Below are positions 16,669-25,230 of a DNA stretch of 64,000 nt, piece after piece. Source of the DNA: JAHIYU01 sp964476155 (GTDB lineage: Bacteria > Krumholzibacteriota > Krumholzibacteriia > LZORAL124-64-63). Each line of letters starts with the position of its first letter. The first letter of the stretch is position 1. The DNA lies in assembly GCA_964476155.1 (NCBI GenBank), contig CAYYYS010000013.1, forward strand, positions 1 to 64,000, given 5' to 3'. The notes under the pieces were generated by a model that saw only the letters and a list, made by a program, of their open reading frames with translations, had not been told where the DNA came from and searched no databases. The translations under genes and the position numbers were made by a program.

Positions 16669-19197
16669 GATCGAAAACCAATAAGTAAACTTAGCCAACA
16701 CCCGGTTCGCGGGTTCCTGCGAAAAGAGCAGCCCCGGGTCGAACTCGTTGGTGAACCCCGGATCGCCATCGCGGAAGTCGTATGAATCGCGGCCGTGGGT
16801 CCAGACCAGGAAGAGCGTCGAGCCCGACCTGTACTCCCAGCGATAGACCAGATTCAGGTTCACCGACGCGTAACTGAAGTCGGCGTCGCTCGGATCGAAG
16901 CCGCCCTCTGTGTACGACGTGAAGTCCCGACTGCCGGGACGCGTCAGTTCCCGCGCGTTGGCGTAGCTGCCCACCGTCAGGAACGGTTGCACGTAGAGTT
17001 CGAGCGATTGGTTGCGGCTGAACAGCAGGCTGCTGCGCAGGGTGCCCTGCCAGGTGCTTTGTTTCAACTCCGCGAAGACATACGCCACGTCGCCGATACC
17101 GCCGCCGATATGTTCGAAGTTGCCCAGCCATTGGGCATCGGAGAAGCCTTCCTCATATCCCACATAGACCTGGTGATGGACGCGATCACCCTGCTGCCAG
17201 GTCATCCCCGCTTCGTAGGACCGGTCCCACCAGCCGGAGGCGCCGCCGTCGTTATCGATCTGCAGGTGATAGCGGATGTCTTTGCGATAGTCGGTGCTCA
17301 CGCCGATCCAGGTGGCGCGGTTTCGGGACGTCTCCAGGAGTGGTCCGCGGACGCCGTTATGTGAGCGCGTTTCGTAGGAGTTCAATCCCTCGCCATGGAC
17401 CATGCAACCGGCGAATATGGTCCAGAACCCGCGGGTCTGCATCATACCGCTCAGGACACTACCCAGGGAGCGGGGGATTCCACTGCTATAGGACCACAAG
17501 ACCCGGTCCGGATCGTTCGGGTCGGTTTGTGTGCGACCTGCGTAGAGCCAGCTGCGTCGCATGTAGAGTTGGGCGTGGCCCGATCGCCAGAAGGACGTTT
17601 CGTTTTCAGCATTGTGGGTGTAGGACACCTCGGCCTCGGCTTCGAGCTCGTCCGGCGCGAAGAGCAGGCCGATGTCGTTGGGATCGAGCTGGTCGTGTTC
17701 CCATGATCCTCCGGCCGAGGCGCGCCAGTCGCCGCCGGTCTTGGCGAACTCCAGGGAGCCGCCGGTGCCGCGCTTGTTGGTGGTGCGCGGTTCGGGGTCC
17801 AGGAAACCGGGATGGGGATCGACCAGCGTGTGCACGAAGGACCCGCGGACCTCGTAGTTGCGGTCGGCCAGGTCCCACTCGAAGTCGAGACCGCTGGTGA
17901 AGCCGTCGCGGCGGAAGCGGGTGGGCGTCATGACGAAACTGTCGGGATCGCGCAGCACGGCGGTCTGCATGAAGTTGAAGCGGGCGGTTCCGTCGGGGTT
18001 CTCCAGCCCGCCGCGAAAGATGGCGTAGAAGGCCTGGTCGTTGCCCGCCTCGAAGACGTTGTGGGCGCGGCCCGGCGTGGTGATGTCCGTAAACGCGATC
18101 AGGCCGGCGAGCGACAGGCCGCCGCCGGTCTTGCCGGTGAGCTTGCTCGCCAGGCGGATGCGCGCGTTCTCGTCGCCGGTGCCGATCCGGCGCGAATAGA
18201 ACAGGTTGAAGTCCGGATGCTCGAAGTACCGCGCGCCCTCCACGAAGAAGGGGCGCTTTTCCTCGTAGTAGGTCTCGTAGGGGGTGAGGTTCAGTTGGGC
18301 GGGGTCGGCCTCCACCTGGCCGAAGTCGGGCTGGATGGTGGCGTTGAGGGTGATGTTGGCGGTCAGGCCGTACTTGATGTCCGCGCCCAGACTCTGGAAG
18401 TGCTGCACGTCGTCGTCGGGACCGGCGATGGCGGGATCGGTCAGGCTTTGCACCACGTAGGGCGTCACTTCGAGCTGGCGGGGGCTGCCCAGTCCCGACA
18501 GGCCGTTCAGGGTGCCGAAACGGCTGACGAAGCCGCTCAACTCGCGCTCGTAGCACACCCAGCCGGTGTCTTCGCCGCGGCCGTGTAGCCAGCGGTAGAC
18601 CTGCAGGCCCCAGGTCTGTTCGTCGCCGGCGCGGAAGCGGATCGACGAGAAGGGGATGCGAAATTCGGCATACCAGCCGTGTGAGTCGGTGCTGGTCTCC
18701 ACTTGCCAGACGGCGTCCCAGTTCCAGTCGCGGCGACCGTCGTCGAACATGTAGGCGTCGGCGACCACGCCATGGAGGTTGGTGCGGAAGTTGTAACCGG
18801 TCGTGCGGTCATGGTAGGGGTCGATGTAGATGCTGATTATGTCGGAATTGTGGATGTCGTCCCGGCGCGACAGGGCACTCGAGACCAGGGACATGTCCGC
18901 TTCGGGACAGTCGACGCCGAAGTAGATGGCATCATCGTCGTACACGACCCTGAAGGTGGTCTGGACGCTGGGTTCGCCGCCGCGCTCGGGGTCGAACTGG
19001 CGAAAATCGCCGCCTTCCTGCGCGCCTTCCCAGGCGGAATCGTGAAGGTGACCGTCGACCCGGATCGACCCGTTGGGGACCCGCTCCGCGTAGATGTTGC
19101 GGTGGGGTGTGTAGATCGGCGCCGGCCCGTCGTCGGCGGTACCGAAGGTCGGGATGAGCAGGGCGACGAGGAGAAATGTCGCGGCGGCAGTGCGCAT
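16666..19197 (-). CDS. Secreted CBM9-like / DUF5916 outer-membrane protein
   Basis: An 843-residue envelope protein. After a signal peptide (MRTAAATFLLVALLIPTFGTADD) comes a CBM9-like beta-sandwich (about residues 40-220: GSIRVDGHLHDSAWEGA, then YDDDAIYFGVDC and the R-D-D-I-H-N-S-D phrase). The remainder is a DUF5916 region: FGQVEADPAQLNLTPYETYY and EKRPFFVEGARYF are family hallmarks, followed by a long series of amphipathic strands that probably form an outer-membrane barrel ending in KFTYWFSI. Proteins of this type are frequent in Bacteroidetes-like and candidate-phylum genomes; their substrate is unknown. The stop codon is supplied by the end of the hairpin element. Confidence 0.85.
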   Translation of the reverse strand: MRTAAATFLLVALLIPTFGTADDGPAPIYTPHRNIYAERVPNGSIRVDGHLHDSAWEGAQEGGDFRQFDPERGGEPSVQTTFRVVYDDDAIYFGVDCPEADMSLVSSALSRRDDIHNSDIISIYIDPYHDRTTGYNFRTNLHGVVADAYMFDDGRRDWNWDAVWQVETSTDSHGWYAEFRIPFSSIRFRAGDEQTWGLQVYRWLHGRGEDTGWVCYERELSGFVSRFGTLNGLSGLGSPRQLEVTPYVVQSLTDPAIAGPDDDVQHFQSLGADIKYGLTANITLNATIQPDFGQVEADPAQLNLTPYETYYEEKRPFFVEGARYFEHPDFNLFYSRRIGTGDENARIRLASKLTGKTGGGLSLAGLIAFTDITTPGRAHNVFEAGNDQAFYAIFRGGLENPDGTARFNFMQTAVLRDPDSFVMTPTRFRRDGFTSGLDFEWDLADRNYEVRGSFVHTLVDPHPGFLDPEPRTTNKRGTGGSLEFAKTGGDWRASAGGSWEHDQLDPNDIGLLFAPDELEAEAEVSYTHNAENETSFWRSGHAQLYMRRSWLYAGRTQTDPNDPDRVLWSYSSGIPRSLGSVLSGMMQTRGFWTIFAGCMVHGEGLNSYETRSHNGVRGPLLETSRNRATWIGVSTDYRKDIRYHLQIDNDGGASGWWDRSYEAGMTWQQGDRVHHQVYVGYEEGFSDAQWLGNFEHIGGGIGDVAYVFAELKQSTWQGTLRSSLLFSRNQSLELYVQPFLTVGSYANARELTRPGSRDFTSYTEGGFDPSDADFSYASVNLNLVYRWEYRSGSTLFLVWTHGRDSYDFRDGDPGFTNEFDPGLLFSQEPANRVLAKFTYWFSI

Positions 19198-19336
19198 GGG
19201 TTATGCTCCAGGTAGGCACAAGTGTCCGGGGGGCCGATATATAAACAGTCTGGATTATGGGTCCAGACCCTGATCGTGACAAGGCCGATCCCGTGATCGG
19301 TTGCGAAGCCTCTCAACACGGTTCAGCGAGGAAGAG

Positions 19337-19657
19337 ATGAGCTTGTCAGGTGTATCCAGGATAACGGGCGTGCCCATGATGCCCTTGCCCGATTACTACC
19401 TCTTTCCGGGGGCGCTCGTGCCTCTGCACATCTTCGAGCCGCGCTTTCGGCGGATGATCGCCGACCTGCTCGACACCGCCGGTCGTTTGGTCCTGGGCAC
19501 CCTTCATGGGCAGGGCGCGCCGTCGGACTACGGTCCCCCGGTCTTTCCCATCGCCGGCCTCGGCGAAATCACCAGCCATCGCAAACTGGACGACGGGCGT
19601 TACCTGATCTGGCTGGACGACCTGCCCACCGAATCCGAAGCCGAGGCCGAAGCGTGA
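19337..19657 (+). CDS. Short LON substrate-binding-domain protein
   Basis: A 106-residue protein with the N-terminal half of a LON protease substrate-binding (PUA-like) domain: PDYYLFPGALVPLHIFEPRFRRM is the diagnostic segment. Stand-alone LON-domain proteins are usually near 200 residues; this one stops after a Glu/Ala-rich tail (TESEAEAEA), so it lacks the helical second half. GAGGAAGAG directly precedes ATG 19337. Its stop overlaps the start of the next glycosyltransferase, so it is translated with it. It could be a genuinely minimal version or a gene truncated by the downstream fusion; there is no sign of frame damage. Confidence 0.75.
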   Translation: MSLSGVSRITGVPMMPLPDYYLFPGALVPLHIFEPRFRRMIADLLDTAGRLVLGTLHGQGAPSDYGPPVFPIAGLGEITSHRKLDDGRYLIWLDDLPTESEAEAEA

Positions 19658-20754
19658 TCCCGTCTTCCGCCGCGTCGCCGCGAATCCTCATCACCAACGA
19701 CAGCCGCATGTGGGGTGGGACCGAACACTACGCCGTGCGCATCGCCGCCGGCCTGCATCGGCGCGGCTGCGACGTGCGGTTCCTGTGGGGCCACGACGTG
19801 GTCGGCGCGCGTGTGCGGGTCGCGGGAGTGCCCGGCGCGCGCCTGCGCCTGCGCGCCGACGGCGACCTGCCCGGCCTGTGGCGTCTCGCCCGCGAACTGC
19901 GCGCCCATCGCGCCGACGCCCTGCTGGCCACACGCTGGCGCGAGTTTCTCCTCGGCGGGATCGCCACGCGTCTGGCCGGAACGCCGCGCATGGCCATGAG
20001 CCTGGGCCTGCGCGTCGTGCCCAAGACCGACCTCAAGCGCCGCCTGATTTTCGGTCTGGCCCACCGCGTGATCGTCAACGCCGACGAGATCCGCGACGGC
20101 CTGCTCAGCCGCTCCTGGATCGACCCCGGCAAGGTTTCGGTCGTGTACAACGGCGTCGATCTGTATCGCTATCGCGACCTGACCGGCGGTGCCGCTTTCC
20201 GCGCCGAACTGGGTGTGCCCGACGGGGCGCCCCTGCTGCTGAACATCGGCGCGTTAACGCCCCAGAAGGACCACGCCACCCTCGTCCGCGCGGCGGCGCG
20301 ACTGGTCGAGCAGGTACCCTCGGCCCATGTGGTCATCGTCGGTGAAGGGTTTTTGCGCCAGGATATCGAAGCCCTGATCGCCGAGACCGGCACCGGCGAA
20401 CGCATCCACCTGGCGGGTTTCCGCGACGACGTGCGACCGGCCCTGGCCGCCGCCGACGCGTTCGTCCTCTCGTCCTACAACGAGGGTATGCCCTGGGTGA
20501 TGATCGAGGCCCTGGCCGCCGGCTTGCCGTTGGTGGCCACGGATATCTCCGGCACGCGTGCATGTGTCGACGACGGCGTCAACGGCCTGATCGTCCCCGA
20601 ACGTGATCCCGAGGCCTTGGCCGCGGCTTGTGTCCGCCTACTGGCGGACGACGTAAGGCACGCCGCCATGGGCGAGGCTTCACGCCGTCTGGCCGCCGAA
20701 CGCTTCGACGAAAACCGCATGATCGACCAGACCCTGGACCTTCTCCGTGGATGA
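19654..20754 (+). CDS. Glycosyltransferase family 4 (GT-B)
   Basis: A 366-residue cytoplasmic or membrane-associated sugar transferase. The N-terminal Rossmann half opens RILITNDSRMWGGTEHYAVRIAAGL, typical of GT4 enzymes acting on lipid-linked or polysaccharide acceptors. The C-terminal half has VVYNGVDLYRY, LLNIGALTPQKDHATLVRAA, and the nucleotide-sugar site SSYNEGMPWVMIEALAAGLPLVATD with the E-x7-E pattern. The start is GTG at 19654, overlapping the LON gene stop; the stop overlaps the MBL hydrolase start. Donor and acceptor cannot be told from sequence; lipopolysaccharide or exopolysaccharide assembly is likely. Confidence 0.9.
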   Translation: MIPSSAASPRILITNDSRMWGGTEHYAVRIAAGLHRRGCDVRFLWGHDVVGARVRVAGVPGARLRLRADGDLPGLWRLARELRAHRADALLATRWREFLLGGIATRLAGTPRMAMSLGLRVVPKTDLKRRLIFGLAHRVIVNADEIRDGLLSRSWIDPGKVSVVYNGVDLYRYRDLTGGAAFRAELGVPDGAPLLLNIGALTPQKDHATLVRAAARLVEQVPSAHVVIVGEGFLRQDIEALIAETGTGERIHLAGFRDDVRPALAAADAFVLSSYNEGMPWVMIEALAAGLPLVATDISGTRACVDDGVNGLIVPERDPEALAAACVRLLADDVRHAAMGEASRRLAAERFDENRMIDQTLDLLRG

Positions 20755-21667
20755 TCCCCAAATGAACGACCTGCACCTGATCGATCTGGACCAGTCCCAA
20801 ACCGGCTACCGCCATTTCATCACCAGCTGGTTGTATCGTGGCGATGGGTCGACCTATATCGTCGACACGGGCCCCGCCAACACCGCCGGCGACCTGATCG
20901 ACACCCTGCGCGGCCTGGACGTGACACGTCTGGATTATATCCTACTCACCCACATCCACCTGGACCACGCCGGTGCCGCGGGACATGTGGCCGAAGCCTT
21001 CCCGGACGCGAAGGTAGTGTGCTGGCCCAAGGCCGCTACCCATCTGATCGATCCGGCGCGGCTCTGGGCGGGGTCGCTGCAGGTTCTGGGCGAGACCGCT
21101 GTCATGTTCGGCGAGCCTTTGCCGATCGACGAGTACCGCCTGGTCCATCCCGACACCCTGGCCGCTCACGGCATCACCTGGCTGCACACGCCGGGCCACG
21201 CGCCGCATCATGTGAGTTATGTCCACGGTGACATCCTGTATGTGGGGGAGGCTGCGGGCATGACTTGTCCCACGTCTACCGGCGCCTTATACCTGCGCCC
21301 CGCCACGCCGCCGCGGTTTTTTCTGGATGTGGCTCTCGACTCCCTGGATCGTCTCATGGCTCTCGATCCCCGGCCCGAGCGTTTTGTTTTGGCGCATTAC
21401 GGGGCCGTGGCGGATCCGTCGACGTTCCTGGATCTGGCTCGCGATCAACTCGTCTTGTGGGTGGACGTCCTGTCCGGGTTGCGTGCGGAGATGGGTGTCG
21501 AGGACTGGTCCGCGGAATTCCAGAGCGAGGCCCTGACGGCCCTGTCCGTGGCGGATCCTTTGTTCGCGGCTTTTGCCGATCTGGACGCAGATTTGCAGAC
21601 CCGTGAACATGAGTATTTCAGGAACACGTTGGAAGGGATTCTGGGGCATTTGGCGCGAGAGGCCTAA
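20747..21667 (+). CDS. MBL-fold metallohydrolase
   Basis: A 306-residue metallo-beta-lactamase-fold hydrolase. The metal-binding motif LLTHIHLDHAGAAGH is intact, a second metal ligand lies in HTPGHAPHHVSY, and a third in FVLAHYGAV. The fold resembles glyoxalase II-like and quorum-lactonase-like proteins but the substrate is not identifiable. It starts inside the end of the GT4 gene (8-bp overlap); an internal ATG at 20762 is an alternative. It is the third gene of a LON-GT4-MBL operon. The last 100 residues are helical (SVADPLFAAFADLDADLQ). Confidence 0.88.
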   Translation: MDDPQMNDLHLIDLDQSQTGYRHFITSWLYRGDGSTYIVDTGPANTAGDLIDTLRGLDVTRLDYILLTHIHLDHAGAAGHVAEAFPDAKVVCWPKAATHLIDPARLWAGSLQVLGETAVMFGEPLPIDEYRLVHPDTLAAHGITWLHTPGHAPHHVSYVHGDILYVGEAAGMTCPTSTGALYLRPATPPRFFLDVALDSLDRLMALDPRPERFVLAHYGAVADPSTFLDLARDQLVLWVDVLSGLRAEMGVEDWSAEFQSEALTALSVADPLFAAFADLDADLQTREHEYFRNTLEGILGHLAREA

Positions 21668-21673
21668 TCCTGG

Positions 21674-21916
21674 TTAGGCATAGGTATCGAGCAGCAGACC
21701 GGTCATACGATTGGTCGAGCGCGCAACCGTGGCGTTGGCCTCGAAGCCGCGTACGGAGTCCTTGATCTCCACGACTTCCTTGACCAGATCGACTGGCGCG
21801 GTTTTGGGGCTTTCGTCGGTGTGACGCCAGCGAGACACCCGGTCGGCCACACCCGCCAGGCGGTCCTGGTGTGCGATCATGCCCGCGAGGGCGTTTTGTA
21901 TAGCTGAGATACTCAT
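21674..21916 (-). CDS. Mini flagellar rod/hook-like protein
   Basis: An 80-residue protein that looks like the two ends of a flagellar rod or hook protein joined without the middle. The C-terminus VDLVKEVVEIKDSVRGFEAN followed by an A-x-x-A-R-S-T-N-x-M-x-x-x-L-L-D tail matches the conserved NVDLxxEMVxMIxxQRxYEAN signature of FlgB/FlgC/FlgG/FlgE C-terminal domains. The N-terminus MSISAIQNALAGM resembles the N-terminal axial helix. Full rod proteins are 130-260 residues. A GGAGG-type site (AGGAGGTAATTTA) precedes the ATG. No flagellar gene is present nearby, and it stands alone between the MBL gene and the PHP hydrolase. Its role is unknown. Confidence 0.7.
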   Translation of the reverse strand: MSISAIQNALAGMIAHQDRLAGVADRVSRWRHTDESPKTAPVDLVKEVVEIKDSVRGFEANATVARSTNRMTGLLLDTYA

Positions 21917-22002
21917 CGATTAAATTACCTCCTGATATATCATCGGCAGATCTCACAATAACTTAAGTGTTCTTGATCTTATGTCGCGTCTTGGCCAGTC
22001 GC

Positions 22003-24156
22003 TCACCGCACCAAAGACAGCTTGCGTGACACGGTGCGTCCCGCCGAAGTGATCCTCACCAGGTAGGCACCGCTCGACGCCGACCGTCCGGCATCGTCGC
22101 GCCCGTCCCACACGAGCGTGTGCGTTCCCGGCTCATAGGCCAAACCGGCGGCCAGGCTCCGTACACGGCGCCCGGCGGTCGACCAGACGGTCACGTCAAC
22201 CGGTGCGGCGGCGTCCAGTGTGAAGCGGATCTCCGCGCGGGGGTTGCCCGGGTTGGGGTACACCGCGAGGTTGAAGGCGGCGGCCGGCGCCTCGCCGACG
22301 GCCACGTTCGTGTCCAGGTTCAGCCAGATGGGATTGGTGTAGGCCCGGTGGCCGGCGTCGCCGTCGGTGGTGACGCATTCGGCCCGCAAGGCGCACCAGC
22401 CCAGGGGCAGCACGCCGGCCAGATCCAGCGACGCGTTGCCGGCCAGGCCCTGGCCCTGGCCCGATGGCGCCAGGCTCAGCAGCGAGATCTTGTTTCCCGG
22501 TTCCAGCAGCCACACGGTGACCGATGCGATTTCCCCGAACTCCGGCAGCGAAGCCCAGCGCAGGCGCAGTGTGCCGGGGTGGTCGGGGTGCGCGAGGACG
22601 TCGCCACCGATGGCCGTGTCGTTCGCGTCGTACCAGTCGCCGTCGTTGTCGCCGTCCAGCCCGATTTCCAGGAATGGGCCGTCGGTAACGACCGAGCGGC
22701 CGGCCGTGAAGGCGGCCAGCAGGTCGACGGTGGGCGGCACCTCGCCGGACCGCGCGCCGGGGACGTAAACCACCGTTTGCACCTTGCCCATGGCGTTGTC
22801 ATCGGCGTAGTCGTCCACGCTCATGTGACTGGAGAAGTTGAAATCGCCGTGGGCATCGCTGCCGCCGGAGAGGAAGAGCTTGCGTGGCGAACCGGAGGCC
22901 AGGTCGGTCTGCAGCAGGTCATCCCACAGGGCGATGCCGGTCAGCAGGCCGTTGGGGTATGGATCGTCGGACGGGTTGCCGGCGTCGAAGTCGCTCCAGG
23001 GGTCGTACTGGTCGGTGGAGTAGACCGTGCGGCGTGTGTTGAAGACCTCCACACCGCGGAAGGACGGTCGGGTGAGAGCCGCGACCAGGTCTTCGTCGCC
23101 CCAGACCGCGCCGTTGATGCCCCAGTCGTAGCCCAGGACTTCGGCACTCAGATCGTCGATGGGATGGGCCGCGTAGGCGAAGCCGCCGCCGAGGGCGTCG
23201 AGGCCGCCGGTCACCGATGGTGACACGGGACGCTCGCCCGGCGCGCCCGAGTCGGGGGAATGGACGTAGGGGCCGTCGTAGAAGAGGCAGTGCAGGGTCT
23301 TTTCCCAGGAATCCCCGTCCACCGACGCCAGATTGATTTCCACGCCACGGTGGAGCCGGAAGTCACTGTCGGAAAGCAGGGCGGCATCCACGCCCAGAGC
23401 TCCCCAGGCGCCGCCCTCGGCGACCACGTCGCGGTAGGTCGTATGAATGCCGGTCTCGTCCTGCAGGGTCCATTCCCATTGCCCGGTGGCGTAGGAGTAG
23501 TCGCCGTCGCCGGTCTCGTCCAGGTCGCAGCTGTGGTCGGTGGCGGTCAGCCAGTGCAGCCCCATGGCCACGGCGGTCTCGCGGACCGCGGGCAAGGGGG
23601 CGCCCCACTCGTAGATGTTGTTGGTGAACATGGTGTGGTAGTGGGTGTCGCCGCCGAACCAGTCGTCGGGCCAGGGGAAGGGGCCGCTGCCCACGTGCAC
23701 GCGCAGGGTGCGCGATTCCGTGTAGTTGAACCAGTCGTCGCGATAGTAGACCTGTACCTCGATCTGGATGGCGTCGCCGGCCCCGTAGCCCAGGTTGGCG
23801 GGGGTCAGGAGCGTGCCGTTCGGCAGGGAGGGGTGGCCTTCGGTCACCTTGGTGATCCAGGTCCAGTAGTTGTCTTCGCTGGCGTCGTTGCCGATGGTCT
23901 CGTCGCCGTAATCGTGATTCCAGATCAGTGTTGAGCCGGCGGTGACGTCCCAGGCGCGGATCCAGTGCAGGTCACGGATATCGTCTACGTCGCAGTCCTT
24001 GAGGATGACCGTCAACGGGATGGGGGTCTGGGCGTCGATCACTCGCCAGGGGGCATCCATGATGAAGTCCTTGGCGAGCGTGTTTTCGTATTTGTCCGAT
24101 GCGGGGACGGCGGTTGACAAGAGCAGCAGGGCGATACATATCAGGGGCTTGTTCAC
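22003..24156 (-). CDS. Secreted PHP-type (CehA/McbA-like) metallohydrolase with FlgD-like C-terminal domain
   Basis: A 717-residue exported protein. The GTG start at 24156 follows a strong GGGAGGA site and gives a signal peptide (ICIALLLLSTAVPASDKY). An N-terminal beta domain leads into a PHP-like metal site: GDTHYHTMFTNN (about residue 169) and GLHWLTATDHSCDLDE, with later H-R-G-V-E-I-N and YAAHPIDD segments. The C-terminal 85 residues, starting VAVYPNPGNPRAEIRFTL (observed as NLAVYPNPGNPRAEIRF) and ending GAYLVRITSAGRTVSRKLSL, form a FlgD-like/T9SS-type Ig module shared with the proteases at 27 and 33 kb. It probably acts on phosphoesters or similar substrates outside the cell; the exact substrate is unknown. 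Confidence 0.82.
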   Translation of the reverse strand: MNKPLICIALLLLSTAVPASDKYENTLAKDFIMDAPWRVIDAQTPIPLTVILKDCDVDDIRDLHWIRAWDVTAGSTLIWNHDYGDETIGNDASEDNYWTWITKVTEGHPSLPNGTLLTPANLGYGAGDAIQIEVQVYYRDDWFNYTESRTLRVHVGSGPFPWPDDWFGGDTHYHTMFTNNIYEWGAPLPAVRETAVAMGLHWLTATDHSCDLDETGDGDYSYATGQWEWTLQDETGIHTTYRDVVAEGGAWGALGVDAALLSDSDFRLHRGVEINLASVDGDSWEKTLHCLFYDGPYVHSPDSGAPGERPVSPSVTGGLDALGGGFAYAAHPIDDLSAEVLGYDWGINGAVWGDEDLVAALTRPSFRGVEVFNTRRTVYSTDQYDPWSDFDAGNPSDDPYPNGLLTGIALWDDLLQTDLASGSPRKLFLSGGSDAHGDFNFSSHMSVDDYADDNAMGKVQTVVYVPGARSGEVPPTVDLLAAFTAGRSVVTDGPFLEIGLDGDNDGDWYDANDTAIGGDVLAHPDHPGTLRLRWASLPEFGEIASVTVWLLEPGNKISLLSLAPSGQGQGLAGNASLDLAGVLPLGWCALRAECVTTDGDAGHRAYTNPIWLNLDTNVAVGEAPAAAFNLAVYPNPGNPRAEIRFTLDAAAPVDVTVWSTAGRRVRSLAAGLAYEPGTHTLVWDGRDDAGRSASSGAYLVRITSAGRTVSRKLSLVR

Positions 24157-24440
24157 GGTGTTCCTCCCAATTGAATAGCTGGGTGGAGTATATCACATGT
24201 GGTGTGTATCCGGTTGTGCAATATCAGGGTCGTGGAGCCGTATCGAGATAATCCCCACAGGGATGCAGGATGCGACTCGGGGCGGAAGGACAGGGCCATG
24301 ATCAGGAAATGTGATCGGGAACCAGCGATGCTGTTCTCGTGTAAGTCCGTCTGTTACTGCGACGCGGACGATCCCATATCCAGGAACTGATCACGCCAAC
24401 TGTGGACACCCCCCGACATGCCCCTTATATTCGGCCGATC
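24157..24440. other. Divergent intergenic region before mlaE
   Basis: A 284-bp gap between the PHP hydrolase (-) and mlaE (+). A 63-codon open frame at 24199-24390 has no ribosome-binding site, no recognisable domain and a biased, cysteine/arginine-rich composition; I do not call it. No tRNA, hairpin element or clear promoter was recognised, though both flanking operons must have promoters here. Confidence 0.4.
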
Positions 24441-25229
24441 ATGACGGCCCTACTCACAAGCCTCGGCGCCTTTTCGTTCAACGCCCTGCAGAACGCGGGA
24501 CGCAGCAGCATGCTGCTGCTCGAGATCGTCATGCAGCTGCCGCAGATGTGGCGCATGCGCCGCGAAATTTCCAACCAGATGCATATCGTGGCCGTGGGAT
24601 CGATGCCCCTGATCATCACCACCTCGATTTTCGTGGGCGCGGTGACCGCGGTGCAGGCCGTGTACCAGATGCAGGCCTACGTGCCCATGAAATTTCTGGG
24701 CACGGTCATCTCGAAATCCGTCTTCATCGAACTGGGGCCGGTGCTGGTGGCGCTGGTGGTCGGCGGCCGTCTGTGCGCCAACTACGCCGCCGAGCTGGGC
24801 ACCATGAAGGTGACCGAGCAGATCGACGCCCTGGAGATGCTGGCGATCGATCCCATGCGTCACCTGGCCATGCCGCGCTTCGTGGCGACGTTCCTGATGA
24901 TGCCCGTGATCACCGTTTTCGCCGACGCCATCGCCATCTTCAGCGGCTACATCGTGTCGATCGGCACCATGGACGTGACCGCCACCACCTTCAAGGAGGG
25001 GCTGCTCGCGTTCTTCGAGATGAAGGACCTGCTGAGCGGCCTGATCAAGGCCTTCTTCTTCGGCGCGATCATCGCCATGTCGGGGTTATTTTTCGGCCTC
25101 AACACGCGCGGCGGCGCCGAGGGCGTGGGCAACGCGACCATGATGGCGGTCGTCAGCAGCTGTGTGAGCGTGCTGGTGGCGGACTACTTCCTGGCCACCA
25201 TCCTCTTCCAGATCATCTTCGGGAGCTGA
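24441..25229 (+). CDS. mlaE: MlaE-family lipid ABC transporter permease
   Basis: The inner-membrane permease of an MCE/Mla-type phospholipid transporter. The 262-residue product has five to six hydrophobic segments and the family signature ELGPVLVALVVGGRLCANYAAELGTMKVTEQIDALE, with the cytoplasmic EQIDAL coupling helix. The ORF is open from a GTG at 24402, but ATG 24441 gives the family length. mlaF follows 1 bp after its stop and an MCE-domain gene follows that. The set E-F-D transports lipids between inner and outer membranes; MlaB and MlaC equivalents are not present here. Confidence 0.92.
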   Translation: MTALLTSLGAFSFNALQNAGRSSMLLLEIVMQLPQMWRMRREISNQMHIVAVGSMPLIITTSIFVGAVTAVQAVYQMQAYVPMKFLGTVISKSVFIELGPVLVALVVGGRLCANYAAELGTMKVTEQIDALEMLAIDPMRHLAMPRFVATFLMMPVITVFADAIAIFSGYIVSIGTMDVTATTFKEGLLAFFEMKDLLSGLIKAFFFGAIIAMSGLFFGLNTRGGAEGVGNATMMAVVSSCVSVLVADYFLATILFQIIFGS

Positions 25230-25230
25230 C

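Noticed and set aside
22120..23223. A 367-codon plus-strand frame opposite the PHP-type hydrolase
   Set aside because: Its composition (Gly/Val/Gln-rich) is that of a reverse reading, and the hydrolase on the other strand has a signal peptide and conserved motifs.
24199..24390. 63-codon open frame in the gap before mlaE
   Set aside because: No ribosome-binding site, no domain, and the composition looks non-coding.
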